A DNA stretch of 64,000 nt from Eumeta japonica (taxonomy: Eukaryota > Arthropoda > Insecta > Lepidoptera > Psychidae), in NCBI GenBank assembly GCA_005406025.1, contig BGZK01000861.1:186001-250000 (forward strand). The letters run 5' to 3'. Shown here piece after piece: positions 47,507 to 58,315 of the stretch. The notes beneath the pieces are model-generated. The model saw only the letters and a list, made by a program, of their open reading frames with translations, was not told where the DNA came from and searched no databases. The position numbers were made by a program, and so were the translations under genes. The stretch's first letter is position 1, and the number at the start of each line of letters is the position of its first letter.

Positions 47507-47558
<52 letters not shown>
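47507..47558. repeat. (AT)n microsatellite inside mariner
   Basis: About 52 bp of pure AT dinucleotide immediately inside the left terminal repeat, in the element's 5' untranslated region. Confidence 0.95.
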
Positions 47559-47561
<3 letters not shown>

Positions 47562-47679
47562 ATGCGAAAATGATACTGGCCACTTTGCCGTCGTATTCTC
47601 TATTTGTTTATTTTTTTTAAACCAGATGTCAGTTGTTTCTCTTATGTAGTTTTGCATAGGCACTTCATTGTTTCCAACA

Positions 47680-48720
47680 TGTCGGAAAATAAAAGTAAAA
47701 TGGTGAAGATTGAGCATAGTGCAGTGATAAAATTTCTAACCAAAGAGAAAAATACGCCATCACAGATCAGACAACGCATGTTACATGTATTCGGTGATTC
47801 GTGCCGTGTCTCTCTGATTTAGTAATAAAGTTTTGGTCTAAACAGTTTAAAAATGGCCGTGAGAGTCTTAATGACGATTACTGTAGTGGACGACCTGTCT
47901 CGGCGATAACTGATAAAAATGTGGCTAAAGTGAAGCTATTAATTTTAGAAGACCGGCGAATTGAGCAGTAAGAGATCGCAAGAGATGTTGGCGTAGTAAG
48001 GAACGAGTAAGCGAAATAATTCATGAATACTTGGGCATGTCCAAGAACAGTATGCTCGCTGGGTACTTAAATTGTTGATCCTCTTTGACAAGCAATGGCA
48101 TGAGAAATAATGTGAGTTGTTTTTGGAAATTAGTCAAAGTAAAGAGGAATATTTAATTTTTAGAATAATCACCTTTGATGAGACCGGGATTGGACAATGG
48201 GATCCGGAAAGTAAACAAGAATTCCTTTAATATCCACTGTAATGATTCTTGCGAAAAGCCTCCTCGTAAGTTTAAACATGTTCCGTCGGCAAGCAAACTG
48301 ATGGTAACCAGGGATTATCATTAATAGATTACCTGCCTAAAAATGCAATGACAGCTTAATATTATTCTAATTTATTGTATCAACTACGCGAGTTTAAAAG
48401 AAAAAAAGAAGAGGCAAACTTAGAAAATGGATTCTGATTTTCTTATAATAATGCATTTGTGCACACCGATTAGAAAACTAAGCTGGCTATGACCAAAAAC
48501 GGGTTCTTGAAAATCAACCATTCACCGTATAGCCCGGATTTAGTGCCCTGGGATTTTTTTTTGTTCAGACTTTTAAAGAAAGATTTATGGGAGCGAAGAT
48601 TTTCAACCGATGATGATATGAGTCCGTAGTACATCAGTATTTTGACGACAAACTGAAAAAATATACTTTGAAGGGTTCTTGTCGCTTTATGAAAACTGTC
48701 ATAATTTTTTTTTTCAGGGG
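47680..48720 (+). pseudogene. Mariner transposase pseudogene (D,D34D)
   Basis: The N-terminus starts MSENKSKMVKIEHSAVIKFL (47680) and continues with TPSQIRQRMLHVFGDSC. After a frameshift follow FKNGRESLNDDYCSGRPVSA, NVAKVKLLILEDRRIEQ, IHEYLGMSKN, then FRIITFDETGIGQWDPESKQ, LSLIDYLPKNAMTA, YNNAFVHTD and SPYSPDLVPWDFFLF. The first catalytic Asp is intact (48177-48179). The second, in the usual HDNA motif, is Asn (48447-48449). The third is intact (48552-48554). The distance from second to third is 105 bases, exactly the 34-residue spacing of classical mariner. Stops and frameshifts are scattered along it. It is an inactive copy, unlike the 27 kb copy in sequence and probably from another subfamily. 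Confidence 0.85.
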
Positions 48721-48845
48721 GCTATATTAAATAATATAAAGTAAATAGCCATGCTCGTCTTTTATTTCATAGTAGATTACTTATCAACGTTACCTCGTAA
48801 AAAATTCAACCAGTTGAATTTCAAGATTGAGCATATAACTCTTAA

Positions 48846-48849
<4 letters not shown>

Positions 48850-48907
<58 letters not shown>
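48850..48907. repeat. (AT)n microsatellite
   Basis: Roughly 58 bp of AT dinucleotide between the mariner end and the neighbouring LINE tail. Confidence 0.95.
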
Positions 48908-48910
<3 letters not shown>

Positions 48911-48924
48911 AAACTAACGAACGG

Positions 48925-49245
48925 TTATTTCTCAGAAGGGTAGGCAGAGACTAGATTTCCACATGGTACGATTTTGTATATCTTGCTTCACTAATATCGT
49001 TCCATTTTTTTATGCAAGCTCGTCGCTTTTGGGTGCTTATAATTTAGCCCTTTTTTTAATATGCCACAAATACAGTTATTTCTGTCTACATAGGACCTTT
49101 CCACTACATACATTTGTTCTATAGATTAGTTTTGTCAGTCTATTTCATTCATCCTTTCCAGATGGCTAAACCACCGCAAAATACCTCTTTCTACTCTAGT
49201 CACTACACCATCCTTCAAATTACACCGAACTCCCGACATTAAGAA
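48925..49245 (-). mobile_element. LINE 3' fragment (endonuclease-RT C-terminus)
   Basis: The minus strand reads KDGVVTRVERGILRWFSHLE, then RMNE, and in shifted frames GILKKGLN and KMERY, ending VSAYP. This matches DVVTRVERGMLRWFGHLERM ... GILKKGQ ... SIVSAYPSG of a lepidopteran non-LTR element (from memory), more clearly than the other copies. The core RVERGILRWF is uninterrupted. The fragment covers about the last 105 codons and is otherwise frameshifted. Confidence 0.7.
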
Positions 49246-49504
49246 AATTGCTTAAGCCTTTCTCTCATCTCCAATTATAATTATAAATAAATCTGTATAT
49301 AATTTTTTTATTTTCACTTTTTTTCAATGTAAGTAATGTAAGATAAGGTATCATCAAAAAGTTTCATTTAACATTTTAGGAAATTCATTCATGGAAATTA
49401 GATAAAATGAGTGTGAATTATGAATTATCAAAAAATGATAAATAAAAGAAAGCGCAGATCTCACCCCAAATTGCTCGTGTGAGAAAAAGATAGATCGGTT
49501 GAAA
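49246..49504. other. AT-rich spacer, nothing recognised
   Basis: No supported gene or repeat. Confidence 0.5.
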
Positions 49505-50110
49505 CATGCAATTATGAATGATTATAACTCGTAAACATCATATTTATCATTTGAGAATATAATTAAATTGATTTAACCATTTAGAAGACAAGGTAATTCG
49601 AATTCGATTTTTTTCTAAATGCGTTTTTAGAAACATTTTCGCAGTCAGTCTTTCGTATGTAATATTACACAAAAAGACTAATCCATCGTTTACTGTGTCC
49701 GAAAAATTAAAGAGCTTGAAACTTTCACGGCACTGCACAGAACTAAGTTTGATATCAATTGTAACTGTTTAGCAATTCAGTTGCGACCGACTTAAAGAAA
49801 AAGTGGTATTGATAATGTTTAAAGTTTATAGGCATGTTTGGTGAGATTATAGAAAATGTATTGAATGAGTGTCGTGGTTACCAAAATTTAAAAGGTATGA
49901 AGTTTGTTAACCTACTTTTTCATGAAATGTTTTCTTTCTATTGTATGAATTTTCTAGAAGAATCTTTCGTATGGTAAGTATCAGGTAGGGTTGGTAGCCA
50001 ATGACCGAAACAATGCTAAAACTGGTAGTTTTTTTTACCCAGCATACCCAGCCTGAAATATCTATGTACGCTATTGTCTGATAGTAAAATGGAGTGGGCA
50101 CATAGTTTTT
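49505..50110. repeat. Unclassified dispersed repeat, copy 3
   Basis: Starts near GATTATAACTCGTAAA, which aligns with 44483 of copy 2, then jumps to the equivalent of about 44935. It therefore lacks some 430 bp of the left half. From TTTTTTTCTAAATGCG on it follows copy 2: ACTAATCCATCG, GTCCGAAAAATTAAAGAG, GTATTGATAATGTTTA, ACCAAAATTTAAAAGG, ATTGTATGAATTTTC. It ends near CCAGCCTGAAAT. Confidence 0.75.
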
Positions 50111-50509
50111 TTGTTACGTGACGATTTCTACCAACTCACATCTCCTACAATCTGCATTAAGGAACTTTGTTCCAAAAAACTAATATTGATCATTAAATAT
50201 TATTATAACGGCAGTACACGATATTCTAATGAAAAGAACGTATACTATAAAAGTGTTCCACATTAAAGATTTATTATATTTATTTGTTGCTTATATACTT
50301 CAATGAATATAATGGAACGAGTAGTGTTTCCGGTGGAGTCTGTCAGATAGTAAAGCAAAAAAAAAAATACACATATTAATCACCACCACGCTGTATACAC
50401 TTGGGGTTATATTTATATCAGAATTATCAAATAAAGCACTTCAAGGCCACTCCTTCTTCCTTCACGAAATAGGATAATCAACTTAGCGAAATAAGAATAA
50501 TATTATTTC
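50111..50509. other. AT-rich spacer, nothing recognised
   Basis: No supported gene or repeat. Confidence 0.5.
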
Positions 50510-50850
50510 TCATCGTCGCACATCGGCCCCGGGTTCGGCGCCCCGTCGGCCCGGCGAGAATTTCACAGATGTATAGCCGACTTCTTCCCCACCCCGGCTC
50601 GGACAATGAGGCGCATAATTTAATTGACGGCGCCCCCGGCGCGCGCGGCACCCATTCGCACAAATGGAAACTCCGAATTAAAAGTGTGTTGTGAAACATC
50701 CTCGTCGAATCAAGCGCAGGGAGAGAGAGATAGAGAGAGTGAGAAAAGAAAGCTTTCAAAAACTTTTCCCCGGAAAGAAAGAGTCTTCCGCGGTTTTCGC
50801 GGAAGACATCGTCCGCTAAATATAATGACGTGTCCGTGAGGTAATGACGG
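50510..50850. other. GC-rich island with perfect hairpin
   Basis: CpG-rich island. Within it GTCTTCCGCG (50783-50792) pairs perfectly with CGCGGAAGAC (50798-50807) across a 5-nt loop. A GAGAGAGAGATAGAGAGAG run lies at 50720-50738. Frames on both strands (50478-50759 minus, 50624-50839 plus) overlap and show no domain. It is a candidate regulatory element. Confidence 0.5.
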
Positions 50851-51999
50851 AGAGATATTTTTTAATGAATAGCGCTTTTTCGCCGTCTTGTTTTTAAAGG
50901 AAAAGTATCTAAGGACATAATTTGTGATATTTTATTCCATTTTACTTAAATAGATTTTCGTCTGTATTCAATGAGATTAAAAAAAAATAACATGGGCCTA
51001 TTTATGTATGAATATGGTTTTGAAATAATTTTTATAGTGTTATTTTGAGGTAATACTTCTGTTGTTATATGTTTGATCAAAAAGGAAAAGTGAACGAATA
51101 AATTACCTTTCACTTGTTAATATTTTACATGACATTTAAACAAAAATTAGTAAAAGTTGATGAATTTCAATCGATGAATAAGAAAACTCTTGATGTTTAT
51201 TTAATAATCAAAACTTGCAGACATGGTTTTTATTTAGTGAAATTGGTTTTTAAATAGTTTACAAGCAGTGAAATTGGAAAACACACATTCCGACATTTAA
51301 AATTTCAATCAAAATATATTGACATAATATTAAAGAAAAACCAAAAACTTGGTTTCATAACCTTTTCATTTAATTTTTTTTAATAGTTTAACTCGGTTTT
51401 TACAGTTTTATATGCACTTTGAGGTTATTTTAGCTTATTTTTCTTACAATCAGAATTTATTCATATCATATGCAGAGTTTCTATTTCGTTTTTCTAAACA
51501 GGTTTTGAAAAATATTTAACTGCTTATGTCTAAATGAATTTAACGTAAATGATTACACAATAAAATATTTGGAAAATTCAAAAGTGCACGACTCATAATG
51601 TTCATTAGTTTTTTGTTAATAACTATTAAACGACACAAATCAAGTTAACCATTTTCAATACCAATCTCCGGACAGTGGATCTCAAGCTATTAAAAAAAAA
51701 ATGGATCAAATTAGTTAATTAATACGCTCGCTATCGTGTCCGGAACGAAAAAAGTGTTGATTGACAGGAAATTTCTTTTGACTATTTTGATAGTTTTTTC
51801 TAATTGTATTATGTTAAATCGATTTGAACCAGTGATAGAATTAATCTTCATTAAATTACCTATCAAATAGTGCACAGGTTAATAAAATTACATGAATTAT
51901 TAATCGTGTTATTGATGAAAAAAGTTACGAAATTGAGGAAAAAAAATTATTCGTTCGTAGAGCACTTCTTAATGCTTCGCATTATGAGTCGTGCAAAAC
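50851..51999. other. AT-rich with a distant inverted 16-mer
   Basis: TGCACGACTCATAATG at 51585-51600 recurs exactly inverted at 51980-51995, about 380 bp away, right at the start of the LINE fragment. Nothing else was recognised. Confidence 0.55.
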
Positions 52000-53313
52000 A
52001 TAGAAGTTGCCTTGGCTTTTGAAAAATTATTTGCTAGTATTCCAGTTTTAACTACGTCGATGTTTGGGGCATTTCGTTTACATTTTCTCATGTGTAATGA
52101 CGTCCTTAAAGCATTCAAATGTATAAAAATGAAAAAAACTGTCGATTTTGATGGCTTTTCCGTAAAAATTATTATTTTAATCATAAATTGCATTGCTTCT
52201 TGTCCAGTAGTGATTTTTAATGCTTGCGTTGACTGTTGCTGTTTCCGGATCTATTGAAGCAAAGTAAAGTAATTTCATTATTTAAAACCAGTAGTATATC
52301 TGACCCTACAAACTTTAGACCAATACCAAAACTAACGACGCTAAGTAAAATTTTTGAAAAAAATATGTTAAATCATCTATTACAGTATTTTTATAATAAC
52401 AATTTGATGAATGTTAAATAGTATTGAGTCACAAAAGTAGCGACTCTTTGTGAATGGTTCAATTCTTGAACCATTTTTATTTCTAGTGCACACAAATGAC
52501 CTACACCTATTTAAGGATGGTCATGGGATTGTATTGTTTGCTGATGATACTCTTTACTTTTTAAGATCGATAGACACGAAGCAGCTTTTAACGAAGTAAA
52601 CAATACCATCTCTGAAGTACTTGACTGATTTAGAACTAATAATCTTCCTCTTAACTTTCCTCATTTTTCTTATTTAATTCTGAATTGATTGACAAAAACG
52701 TAACAGTCGAGAACGAGATACTAGATGTTGTGGATACGACCTTATTTCTTTGTTTCACTTTAGATGTTAAATTGGAATTCTCATATTACTAGATTAGGTA
52801 AAGTTTTGATTCTATAGCACATGCAGTGAAAAGAATTCGGCGACTTACAGATGAAAGCACCGAGAGACTGGTTTATTTTAGTTTTTACGTGATCTTGTGA
52901 CCTATGGAATTTTGTTGTGGAGTTAAACAGCCAATATTAATACAATTTTCACAATGCAAAAGCGAAATATTCGTGCTGTTTATAATTTGAAACTAATGGC
53001 ATCTTTCAGAGCGAAATTTAAGAAAATTAATATCTTAACTTCAGAATCACAGTACATATACGAAAACCTGATATATGTCAAGAGAAATATAGAATCGTCC
53101 CGAAAAATGAGCGACAACCATAACATAAGTACGAGAGATAAGAACGGTCTTGCTGCTCATAAAACCCGTCTAAGCAGAGTTAATAAATCGTTAAAGGGGC
53201 AATGTGTGTGCTTTTATAATAAGATCCCCGCTGAAATCCAAAATGTGCCATTTTATGAATTTACATATTTCGTTAAAAGAAAGTTATGTGACAAGGACTC
53301 ATATGGTGTCTAA
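52000..53313 (+). pseudogene. Non-LTR reverse transcriptase pseudogene
   Basis: In order: KCIKMKKTVDFDGFSVKII; FPDLLKQSKVISLFKT (52236-52285); DPTNFRPIPKLTTLSKIFEK; GSILEPFLFLVHTNDL; the catalytic FADD box as LFADDTL (FADD codons at 52537-52548); DVVDTTLFLCFTLDVKL; HAVKRIRRLTDESTERLVYF; and the C-terminal block at 52954-53313, MQKRNIRAVYNLKLMASFRA through FYNKIPAEIQNVPF to CDKDSYGV. The two Asp of the FADD box are intact, but the protein is split by stops, frameshifts and a deletion. The final block is the longest intact frame (119 codons). It resembles jockey-superfamily proteins of Lepidoptera; the clade is not certain. Confidence 0.8.
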
Positions 53314-53590
53314 ATATATCACAATGAAAAAAGCCTATGGGATTGAACTCCTCGGCTATTAGGTTGCTTCATATCACTTCAAAATGTCGTACTAAATTAA
53401 ATAAATTATTAATTGCCAATTCAATATTTTGTATCGATGAGTAAAAAAAAGCAACCCTTTAGTTTCTTGTCCATTCTTTTCAAGGCGAATCAACATTTGG
53501 AATGGGTGGCAATGTCGAAAAAAATCCATAAATGAAGTATTTCAAGTGTGATTTCATTACCTATGAAATAAAGATATTTTTAATTATATT
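52000..53590 (+). mobile_element. Jockey-like LINE fragment, 3' part
   Basis: It begins within the RT domain (LKAFKCIKMKKTVDFDGFSV) and ends in a 3' untranslated region with CCTATGAAATAAAGATATTTT, typical of lepidopteran LINE tails from memory. An internal deletion removes the segment between LLQYFYNNNLMNV and the GSILEPFLFL region. It is 5' truncated, as is usual for LINEs. Confidence 0.8.
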
Positions 53591-54029
53591 TGACAAAAAT
53601 TTGCAAGGCCAAGCTTGCAAAAAAAATCTCTCCTACCATAAACTTGGTTAAACATAGGAAGTCGGAAAAAAATAACTCGTCTTAACATAGAGACGAATGT
53701 ACGTTATAAATTATAGAAGGAACATTTCAATGGCAGGACATTACGTGCTGCTCTGACTAGCCCCGAGTCTCGTCTCCTGCACGCATCTCTGGGGAAGTCA
53801 TTATGAATGTTTTATGTACAACACTGCATTTTTATAGCTGAAAAGTTTATTATTTATGCATTTATGGGGGGTTATTTTCTGTAGCATTTATTATCTAATC
53901 CACTCTCTTTTTTTATTTTGCCGGTTGGAATTTTGAAAGAAATCATTTCCGCAAATCGCTAAAAAATTAATAACTACGAATGGACTCGATAAATAACAGA
54001 ATAAGCAATCGATAACTCAAATATAATTT
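53591..54029. other. Intergenic, nothing recognised
   Basis: A GC-richer patch at 53740-53810 is the only contrast. No gene is supported. Confidence 0.5.
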
Positions 54030-54200
54030 CAGTTATTGAATGACCTTTGATGGATATAATCCTCCTTCGAGATTCCTATGACGTATGATCTTGGGCTACC
54101 CGTAACCAAAGGCGGCCCGTGAACATCATCAGGTAAGTCAGTCCACCTAGTGAGAGTCCGTCTCAAGCTCCGATGTCCGATGTGAACTGTGTCGTTTAAT
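54030..54200 (-). mobile_element. LINE C-terminal fragment, antisense
   Basis: Minus-strand pieces in three frames line up as RRTLTRWTD, then GRLWLRVAQDHTS, then ISKEDYIHQRSF. This corresponds to the last 50 or so residues (GRPxTRWTDDxxxVAGxxW..VAQDR..W..LEEAYxQQWTS) of another non-LTR family, from memory. Two frameshifts are needed. It is decayed and short, so confidence is moderate. Confidence 0.5.
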
Positions 54201-54989
54201 CTCGAATTTGGTTTCGCAGAAAAACTCCAAACATAGCTTTTTCTATAGGACGTTAAGCAATTTTGAGTTTGTTTAGAGACTAACAATAAAGGAGCACTTC
54301 TGGAATGCGTATGTCGACAATGGCAACACACGAATTCCGTAGATCTTCATCTTTAGGTCCTGAGCTCGAAGGAATCATATATAAACTAATAGTAAATTAA
54401 TTGCTAACTTAAAAAATATAATCAAGTCTAAAGTTTACAATGCAGAACGTCTACATTACAAATAATAACTCTTTTAATATCATTATGACAGGCTGTTTTG
54501 AATAACATTTTAGAACCAAAATTTGTTATTAATCTGTCATTGAAATCCTATGTCTTGAAGACAAAGAAGTTGAACCGTTTTGAACTGCACGGCCGTTATT
54601 AACTTGCTTCTAGTATCTATCAACGACATTAAATACGATTAAGCCATTATAATGTGCATAAATTCAATAATATAAAATTAAAACCACAATAACCTTAAGA
54701 CATTTCAAAAATATACTTATAATATTACTTTGTATCGTAAGATAAATTTATATTATTTACACTGTGAGGGTCGCGCGGTAAGATTATATTGATTATGACA
54801 TATTACACTATTTAATATAAATTGTATTCCAATAACTATATAAGATAAAATATTATAGTATCTTCCCCGTATGTAATGCCCTTAAGATGGATAACGTTAG
54901 TTTGAAACCGATGCAATATTGAATGTGTTCCGACGTGTCATATCATTTGTTGAGTCCCATACGAAATAGAAAAAAGCGCATGTAGCCGT
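54201..54989. other. AT-rich intergenic, nothing recognised
   Basis: No supported gene, repeat or RNA. Confidence 0.5.
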
Positions 54990-55270
54990 AAACTCATTAA
55001 GCAAATAGGAGCGGGAGTGCGGCGGGCGATAGAGTGCCTCTATTTATTGTTCCCGAGGGAGGGGCGATAAAAGTAAAAATTTTTCTTCCTCGCCCCTCTT
55101 ACGTGAGCGCCGGCGCCTCGGGGCGCCTCACGCGACCCACAATTTATGGTCAACATCCAGTACTTCATTTAGACCGATGATGACTCATTCGACGTTTTGT
55201 TCGATAGCGGTTTGGGATTTTTTCTTTTCTTCGTTAATTTTGTCAACGGAATGAACCAATCACGGGTTGG
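54990..55270. other. GC-rich island with inverted repeat
   Basis: GAGGGGCGA (55059-55067) pairs with TCGCCCCTC (55090-55098) across a 22-nt AT-rich loop. GCGCCGGCGCC follows near 55107-55117. No frame of note was seen. It is a candidate regulatory island. Confidence 0.5.
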
Positions 55271-56789
55271 AACTGATATAATATGTAGCTACATCAACGT
55301 CTTGTAGTCTAAATATTAAGCATTAGAATAGACAAAAAGAAAAATTTAAAATAAACATAAAAGGAAATTATTATTTTTGGTTTGTATGTATGTAGTCATG
55401 TTTAGCTGGTTTTCTATGAGGAGCTCGAACGCTTGGACCGATATCAAATAATGAGTATTTTTGATTTTGCGGTAGTATTTGAAATACTAAAAATAATTTA
55501 TTGTTTATTGTCGAAAAGGGCCATTAGTTCATGAACTATAAATATTCAAAATTTAATGTATTTTGGCCTATAAAACGTTCATATCTGACTAGGTTGATGC
55601 AAAAGAATGATGAATTTTTATATGTATTACATACATGATAATTGATATATATCTCAATAGATATAATATATTCTTGTAGCATCAGCGTAATATGAATATA
55701 TTGTTGTAAGGCTAAAACTTCAATGAACGCTAGAAAATTATTTATAATATGACACTGCACATTTTTGTTACGAAAAATCAAATGTAAAAGTCCGGTGGCT
55801 ATATTAATGGGTAAATTTATTGGTAGTAATACTAACGTACTGTAATAAACAAGTTTAACACAAAGATAAAAATTCATTATTTGCATTAGTGGATATTAAT
55901 AAACCGACGGCAATTATAAGACAGTGTATTTAAAGTTCTTTTAAGCAAACGATCATCGATAAATCAAATATCATGTCATTGGTTGAATTAAAAATAACAT
56001 CTAGGTTTCTGAAGTTTTAAAAAAAATATTTAATTTTTTTATTGTGTGAGCTTTGTACAAACTTATGTGTAAAACATTCATTTATTATTTCGCTTATGAA
56101 ATTGTGCAGGTATAATCAGATAGTCTAAAACTATAACATAACAAAAAGTAAATGATGTTTGACATAAACAAATTTAATTGTTTTGTATTCGAACTAACAG
56201 AACAAAATAATAAAATTCAGATTTTTGCTTACAAGACAACCCATTACAGCAATCTGTAAATATTTAGCATCTGTTTAGCATCAATATGCTAAGCAACAAC
56301 AAATAGGTACCCAAAATCGACATTTTTATAAGGTACATGATTAATCAACAATTCATATCAATTTTATTGCAACCGAAACAAATCCGAAAAAAAAACTGTG
56401 AATTAAAGGATAATCAAAATAACTCACTAGCATTGCATAGTCTGTGAATGAGTTACGAAATATCCTCGCTTTTTTGAAAAGATAATGGCATTTTTAAAAC
56501 GGAAATTAACGGGGGCACAGTTTTTATTCACCGTTTATCCAATTATCCTTTGAAAGTAATTTTGCTTTTGATTTGTGCTAACCTAATAAAGGAATAATTG
56601 CGTTTTAAAGGAATGCAAGAATAACAACAGTAGGAACAGTTTCACACGCGGTTTTTATTGCCTCAAACTGTTGCGCTACTCACAAATACATATCTCACAT
56701 ACAACATATTGTTCATGACTTTTGATGTTTTATTTTTTAATCATAAGTTTTGTACACAAAAAAATGCTGAAATTTTATAATGCATTTCT
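55271..56789. other. AT-rich intergenic, nothing recognised
   Basis: A 116-codon minus frame at 55536-55886 is AT-driven and hydrophobic, without a domain. Nothing else was recognised. Confidence 0.5.
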
Positions 56790-56842
56790 AGTGCTATTTT
56801 TGACCTACGAAATAAAGACATTTTGATCTTGAATTTGAATGA
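56790..56842 (+). mobile_element. LINE 3' end (tail of jockey-like type)
   Basis: TTTTTGACCTACGAAATAAAG then ACATTTTGATCTTGAATTTG matches the 3' untranslated tail at 53556-53580 (CCTATGAAATAAAGATATTTT). It is a heavily truncated insertion of the same kind of LINE, and abuts the next LINE fragment. Confidence 0.55.
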
Positions 56843-56844
56843 AG

Positions 56845-57130
56845 CGTAGTGTGTGGATGTGGTCATGCTATTATTCAAAAAAAAAAAAGAAATAACTTAT
56901 TAAAAAATAGCGGGCCCGTCTCGTTCTTGAGTCACTTGTATAGGTTGTTTTTAAAGTTTATTCCAAACCGTTTTACTCATGGATTTGACTATTTGCAGTC
57001 ACTGAGACCAAAAACATTTCAACATCACACACTTCGACAAATTATACAGAAAACCAAAGAATATATTCGGTCGCTATGCTTGGTCTGTGTGGACTACGAA
57101 AAAACCTCTGATTCGATCAAAACCTGAACA
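56845..57130 (+). pseudogene. RTE-like LINE reverse transcriptase fragment
   Basis: The 92-codon frame 56849-57127 reads IIQKKKRNNLLKNSGPVSFL, SHLYRLFLKFIPNRF, FQHHTLRQIIQKTKEYIRSL and CLVCVDYEKTSDSIK. These match the RT fingers/palm segment NYRPISLLSHIYKLF ... HTLNQIIEKTNEYNRPLCLA FVDYEKAFDSI of RTE-like elements (from memory). The first catalytic Asp (VDYEK) is present. A deletion removes the QAGFR-type segment. Neither the second Asp pair nor the endonuclease is present. Confidence 0.75.
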
Positions 57131-57550
57131 GACAGACCTATCGCCGAGGATCGTACGTCTTCTTGTGTTCGTGAAAATCTAGTGGGCTGTTGTTGTCCAG
57201 CAGTGAGATTATCTCATATCTGATGACATTTAATTTTTGCTGATTAGTACTTTTTACTGCTTACGTACTATTTCGTCCTTCTACTATTGCCAGTTTACAG
57301 GTTTGTTGATGAAATATTGTTTTTCAGATTGTCTAAATATGTTGAGTAAAATTATATAGTAAATGTGCGAAGACGTGTTCATAAAATATTCCAAACGTTT
57401 TACATGTACATTATTAAGAGAAATATTAAAATTTAAATATCGTGGAATTAAAAACTTTCATACAGCAGCTCAACGCATGCCGGGAACATTCGCATTCTAG
57501 TGAAATTCCTACTGTAACTACTACGGCATGTATGTTCCCTTGGTAAGTTT
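57131..57550. other. Intergenic, nothing recognised
   Basis: TGTTGTTGTCCAGCAGTGAG at 57188-57207 vaguely recalls the CCCAGCAGTGGG LINE-tail motif. No gene is supported. Confidence 0.45.
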
Positions 57551-58315
57551 TAGGGTTCCGAGCAAAAATGACAAAAATGAAACCTTTTTAGTTTCGCCAT
57601 GTTCGTCCGTCCGTCTATCCGTTTGTCATAGACATTTTACTTAAAAACTAAAAGATGCATATCAATGATATGCGGAGTACAGGTGTCTTGTATAAGCCGC
57701 TACTTAATTTAATAGTTAAATAACAAAAATAAATATTTCTAGGAGGGCACTGCATACATGCAATTGAAGCTAAAAAAACTCTTTTTTCAGCAAAAATCAA
57801 CGTGTGGCACTTCAGCAAATATTTCGACAATTCCTTTAAAAATACTTTAAGGTTTATTTGCAATTTTTTTCACTGATGAAATATTTTTGGTAAAAATCGC
57901 TCTGAAATTAGCAGAAATTGTGCCTTTGCCTTTATTTTCTAAACCGTGTGTCCAAAAAATATGAAAAAAATTACAAGCATAACGCTTAATAAATACTTTC
58001 AAGGAAAATTATTTTGAATATGATCGGATATACCGTTTTTGAATTATTGCCGAAAAACTGCGCTTCTCAACAAAAGGACGTAAATGTCATAAAGACTTTT
58101 TGCTGGTGCACTTTAGTTTAGTTTCAGAGTAATAGTTGACATAACTACTTGTTTCTCTAGTTATAAGTGACTAAAGTGTTTATACCTATTATGTGCGGAA
58201 AACATTGACAAAAGTATAACAACGTAGTTTTTTCATCTACAGTACATTTATTTGTAGAAACGGCTTCGGAACCCTACAGTGAGCTTGGTTGGACGTGCTC
58301 TTGGCCCGTTTTTTA
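57551..58315 (+). repeat. GGGTTCCG-type dispersed repeat, copy 2 (full-length)
   Basis: Starts TAGGGTTCCGAGC and ends with TTCGGAACCCTACAGTGAGC then CTTGGCCCGTTTTTT, so it keeps both conserved ends. It shares landmarks with 19305-19975 throughout: GTCCGTCCGTCTATCCG, GGTGTCTTGTATAAGCCGC, AGTTAAATAACAAAAATAAA, ATTTCTAGGAGGGCAC, AAACTGCGCTTCTCAACAAA. It is about 765 bp and non-coding. The start and end are inverted copies of AGGGTTCCG. Confidence 0.8.

Larger units (their letters stand above)
47472..48799 (+). mobile_element. Mariner element with both terminal repeats
   Basis: TACGAGG at 47472 begins a left terminal repeat that matches the reversed right end (finishing at 48799) at 25 of 33 positions counted by eye. 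A TA at each edge (47472-47473 and 48798-48799) fits the mariner TA target site. The total of about 1.33 kb is the normal size of a complete mariner. An (AT)n tract lies inside the element between the left repeat and the gene. The gene is broken. Confidence 0.85.

Noticed and set aside
55536..55886. 116-codon minus-strand hydrophobic ORF
   Set aside because: Ile/Leu/Tyr-rich composition is typical of chance frames in AT-rich DNA.
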